A stretch of DNA of 9,506 nucleotides, taken from contig DAOUUR010000057.1 in assembly GCA_030668045.1 (NCBI GenBank), positions 1 to 9,506 on the forward strand. The letters are read 5' to 3'. Both the position numbers and the translations under genes were made by a program. Shown piece by piece: positions 6,939 to 9,506 of this stretch; position 1 is the stretch's first letter; the number at the start of each line of letters is the position of its first letter. The stretch is from a bacterium. GTDB lineage: Bacteria; Zixibacteria; MSB-5A5; GN15; FEB-12. The notes below the pieces were generated by a model. The model was not told the origin of the DNA. It made no database searches and saw nothing but the letters and a program-made list of their open reading frames with translations.

Positions 6939-6966
6939 TTGCCAAAATCGGCCAAAGCACTATATT
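6939..6966 (+). promoter_or_regulatory. Candidate promoter for the M28 peptidase gene
   Basis: TTGCCA (6939-6944, 5/6) and TATATT (6961-6966, 5/6) are separated by 16 nt. An alternative -10, TATAAC, lies at 6970-6975. The 147-nt gap from gatD and the unrelated function of the product make separate transcription plausible, although no clear terminator separates them. Confidence 0.35.
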
Positions 6967-7000
6967 TGTTATAACCTCGCTAACTACTGTCCCAAATCAT

Positions 7001-7004
7001 GAGG
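7001..7004 (+). promoter_or_regulatory. Ribosome binding site of the M28 peptidase gene
   Basis: GAGG lies 7 nt before ATG 7012. It supports this start, which also gives a well-formed signal peptide. Confidence 0.5.
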
Positions 7005-7011
7005 CTGTCTA

Positions 7012-9506
7012 ATGTTTCGTGTCGGGTTTATTGCTTTTGTTTTAATATTGATCGTTTCAATCTCCCCGATGGCCGGTGATCTGTATCGAGTCGAGATACG
7101 CCATCAGAATGATGCCGACCTATTGCGTTCGTCTGGAGCCGTACCGGTGAAACACTTGGCGAATGATTTCCTATCAATAATTGAAACCGATGTTGCCCTG
7201 GAGATAGCAGCGACCGGTCTGGTCTTGGAGCTTATCGCTTCCGATATTGAACAGGATGATCTGGCCTATGGCAATTGGAGAGACCTGAGCGAGGAAGAGA
7301 GAGAGGCCGTTCTGTTTCGGCGAGATCAGTTGTGTGTGGTAAAAATTGATCGTCTGTTTTTTTATGATATAGATCGCCGGAGTCAAATGGCAGCCGTCGG
7401 CGCGACATCAATAAAATTTAAGTACACCCCTGAGACTATTCTCAATCGATCGTCACTTGCCGATCTACCCGGACTAACTCAGTTAGTCGATGATATAAGT
7501 CAGGACAGTGTAGAAGCGGCGGCACATCGATTAGAAGCGTTCAATTATCGGTATACCGGCTACGATTCGTGTGCTGCGGTGGAAGACTGGATTTACGATA
7601 AATTCGAATCGTACGATTATGACTCGGTCTACTTCGACAGTTTTCCCTGCTCGGTGTTTCCGTCGATTCCAGGATTTATGGGGCGGAATGTGGTAGCGGT
7701 CAAGACTGGCACTCGATTTCCTGAAAGGCAAATTGTTATCGGCGCTCATCACGATGCAGTTCGTGAATGTCCGGGCGCCGACGATAACGGTTCGGGAACT
7801 GTCGGTGTGTTGGAAATCGCGCGCGTGCTCGCTCCGCTGGAAACAGAGATGACGGTTGTATTTGTTACCTTTACCGCCGAAGAACAGGGGCTCAAAGGAT
7901 CGAGTCACTATGCCGAAGAGGCCTTCTCTCGAGGCGATAGCATAATGTTGATGATGAATATGGATATGATCGGGCATTATGAGAATTCCACGGAAGGACG
8001 TGTTCAGTCTGTTCCTCAGGCAGCATATGGTGAACTCTGGATTAGTCTGGCCTACAGCCTGGCTGGTATTACCGGAACAGCAGACCTCTATAGCGCTTCC
8101 GATCATACCAGGTTTCTGGATGCCGGATACGAGGTTCTGGCTGTCCAGGAAAAGATATTCTCTACGAAATATCACAGCTCCGCCGACAGTACCACCTACA
8201 TCAACATGGACTATCTCACCCGAATGATCAAAGCGACCGCCGCGACATTGTACACGGTGGCGGCCTCATTGCCCCCTCTTGACATTATTGTAGCTCGAAA
8301 CGTCGGCGACGGATCCTCGGTTCAAGTCGAGTGGAACGGATACGATTCAGGCGATATCGAAAAGTACACATTGTATTTTGAATCGGTATTGGTTCCGGGG
8401 TTAGATTCTTTGGCTATCTCAGCTGACAGTAGCAGTTTCATCGTTGATGGACTGACTGAAGACGAAACATACCGTTTCCACGTAACGGCGACCGACCTAT
8501 CCGGAACCAGCACCATCACTTCAGCAGCAGCCTATTGCACGGTGAGCACCGTTCCTGCCCTTCCTCCGGATCAACTCGCTTTGCCGATACACAACGGCAT
8601 TAGATTGTCATGGAGCGCTTTCGGGGCGGAGCTTGATTTTGAACATTACGGCATTGTCCGCAACGGTGAAATGTATGTAGAACCATACTATGATACTATA
8701 TTCGAAGATACCGATCCGTCGCTTGGCCTTGACTTCCACTCCTACCTGATAGTATCGGTCGACGAGCACGGTACGATGTGCGATACGGTCGGGGTCGAAC
8801 CGGTTACTATGAGAACAGCTATTCTTGGCAGCCAGCGCGTACTGGCCCTTAATAGAGCCAGCCATGAAGAAGGCTACTATTTGGTCGACCCAGATTTGAG
8901 CAACAGTTTTCTTGAGCAGGCGCTCGCCGGACTCGATTTCGACCTGGTATCGGACACCGCCAGGATAAAAACTACCGGGTTGCTCGACCTTACCGATTAC
9001 GGCCTCGTAGTAATTTCTCAGGAGTCGGCCCGTACGGACGAGTTGCACAATCACTGGACCCAGTTCCTTGATACCCTTGCCTATTATTTGTCTATTGGGG
9101 GGAAGGCAATCGTATACGGACGCTGGGGAAAAACAACCTCCAGTGGTTATGTCCATCCGCCCGATACGGTGATTTATGATCCGGACTATTCTGCATGGCC
9201 CTACACCGGAGATTTCAACATCCTTCGGCGCATTCTGCCCCCGTCCGTTCAGGATGGAAGTTGGGGAATAACCTCTGACTTGATCGGAGGACATAGCCAG
9301 GCCGCACGATACCCCGATCTTGTGTGGGATGCGGTGGCGACCGCCAGTCATATTCAAGAACCCTGGTGGGTGCAGGAAGGGATACCCTGTGGAAGTTTTG
9401 TTGATTTCATCGATCCGAATATCGTTGAGGTTCTTTATACCTACAATTCATCATCTGATTCAGTTATTACCGAGGGCAAGCCGGTAGCCTGGAAGTATAC
9501 GGATGC
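7012..9506 (+). CDS. Secreted M28-family zinc metallopeptidase with FN3 domains, C-terminus beyond the window
   Basis: The frame is open for 831 codons from ATG 7012 to the right edge. Residues 1-21 are a signal peptide (hydrophobic 4-18, ending PMAG). Residues 24-80 and about 107-145 look like two small alpha/beta units similar to peptidase propeptides. The M28 domain (about 165-415) keeps all expected residues, assigned by comparison with Aeromonas aminopeptidase and glutamate carboxypeptidase II. These are H246 in GAHHD, D258 in GADDNGSG, E290 (catalytic base) and E291 in TAEEQGLKGS, D318 in NMDMIGH, and H388 in KYHSSADST. It is thus a probable active extracellular aminopeptidase; specificity cannot be read from sequence. 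Two FN3-like domains follow (about 422-512 and 515-602). Residues 605-830 resemble a class-I-glutamine-amidotransferase-like fold (RVLALNR, DYGLVVISQES, YYLSIGGKAIVYG). A C-terminal sorting module may lie outside the window. Confidence 0.9.
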   Translation, partial: MFRVGFIAFVLILIVSISPMAGDLYRVEIRHQNDADLLRSSGAVPVKHLANDFLSIIETDVALEIAATGLVLELIASDIEQDDLAYGNWRDLSEEEREAVLFRRDQLCVVKIDRLFFYDIDRRSQMAAVGATSIKFKYTPETILNRSSLADLPGLTQLVDDISQDSVEAAAHRLEAFNYRYTGYDSCAAVEDWIYDKFESYDYDSVYFDSFPCSVFPSIPGFMGRNVVAVKTGTRFPERQIVIGAHHDAVRECPGADDNGSGTVGVLEIARVLAPLETEMTVVFVTFTAEEQGLKGSSHYAEEAFSRGDSIMLMMNMDMIGHYENSTEGRVQSVPQAAYGELWISLAYSLAGITGTADLYSASDHTRFLDAGYEVLAVQEKIFSTKYHSSADSTTYINMDYLTRMIKATAATLYTVAASLPPLDIIVARNVGDGSSVQVEWNGYDSGDIEKYTLYFESVLVPGLDSLAISADSSSFIVDGLTEDETYRFHVTATDLSGTSTITSAAAYCTVSTVPALPPDQLALPIHNGIRLSWSAFGAELDFEHYGIVRNGEMYVEPYYDTIFEDTDPSLGLDFHSYLIVSVDEHGTMCDTVGVEPVTMRTAILGSQRVLALNRASHEEGYYLVDPDLSNSFLEQALAGLDFDLVSDTARIKTTGLLDLTDYGLVVISQESARTDELHNHWTQFLDTLAYYLSIGGKAIVYGRWGKTTSSGYVHPPDTVIYDPDYSAWPYTGDFNILRRILPPSVQDGSWGITSDLIGGHSQAARYPDLVWDAVATASHIQEPWWVQEGIPCGSFVDFIDPNIVEVLYTYNSSSDSVITEGKPVAWKYTD

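Noticed and set aside
6865..7011. Terminator or small RNA in the gap after gatD
   Set aside because: No convincing GC-rich stem followed by T residues was found; only a candidate promoter could be supported.
7531..8175. 214-codon open frame on the minus strand
   Set aside because: Antisense to the M28 catalytic domain, where every zinc ligand is on the plus strand.
8608..9357. 249-codon open frame on the minus strand
   Set aside because: Antisense to the FN3 and C-terminal part of the M28 peptidase gene, whose frame is uninterrupted. No domain is visible.

Overview
The window looks like part of a bacterial chromosome, most likely from the FCB side of the tree (Zixibacteria- or Latescibacteria-like lineages). 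I infer this from three large secreted proteins built from beta-propeller, FN3 and peptidase modules. One of them ends in the C-terminal YPNPFN module (FlgD-Ig-like / type 9 sorting-like) common in that group. Shine-Dalgarno-like sites and sigma-70-like promoters also fit a bacterium. I could not run a database search, so the phylum is an inference.

Layout: (1) Positions 1-1322, minus strand: the N-terminal 440 codons of a secreted sialidase-like (BNR/Asp-box) propeller protein that runs off the left edge. (2) Positions 1323-1696: a divergent intergenic region with a good promoter for the minus-strand gene, a weaker one for the plus strand, and a 10-bp inverted repeat. (3) Positions 1697-3346, plus: a secreted seven-blade FG-GAP propeller protein with the YPNPFN tail. 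(4) Positions 3347-3485: a terminator-like hairpin, a second hairpin and a candidate promoter. (5) Positions 3486-6864, plus: gatE and gatD, overlapping by 8 nt. These encode the archaeal-type two-subunit Glu-tRNA(Gln) amidotransferase. (6) Positions 6865-7011: a short gap with a candidate promoter. (7) Positions 7012-9506, plus: a secreted M28 zinc peptidase with two FN3 domains and a class-I-amidotransferase-like C-terminal region, running off the right edge.

How the genes work together: GatD (asparaginase-like) releases ammonia from an amide donor. GatE activates the glutamate on misacylated Glu-tRNA(Gln) and uses that ammonia to make Gln-tRNA(Gln). GatDE is classically described as archaeal, while bacteria normally use GatCAB or GlnRS. 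An apparently intact gatED operon between typical bacterial secreted-protein genes is therefore the most notable content. The flanking proteins have signal peptides and modular extracellular architectures; they appear functionally unrelated to gatED. No tRNA, rRNA, CRISPR array or insertion sequence was recognised.
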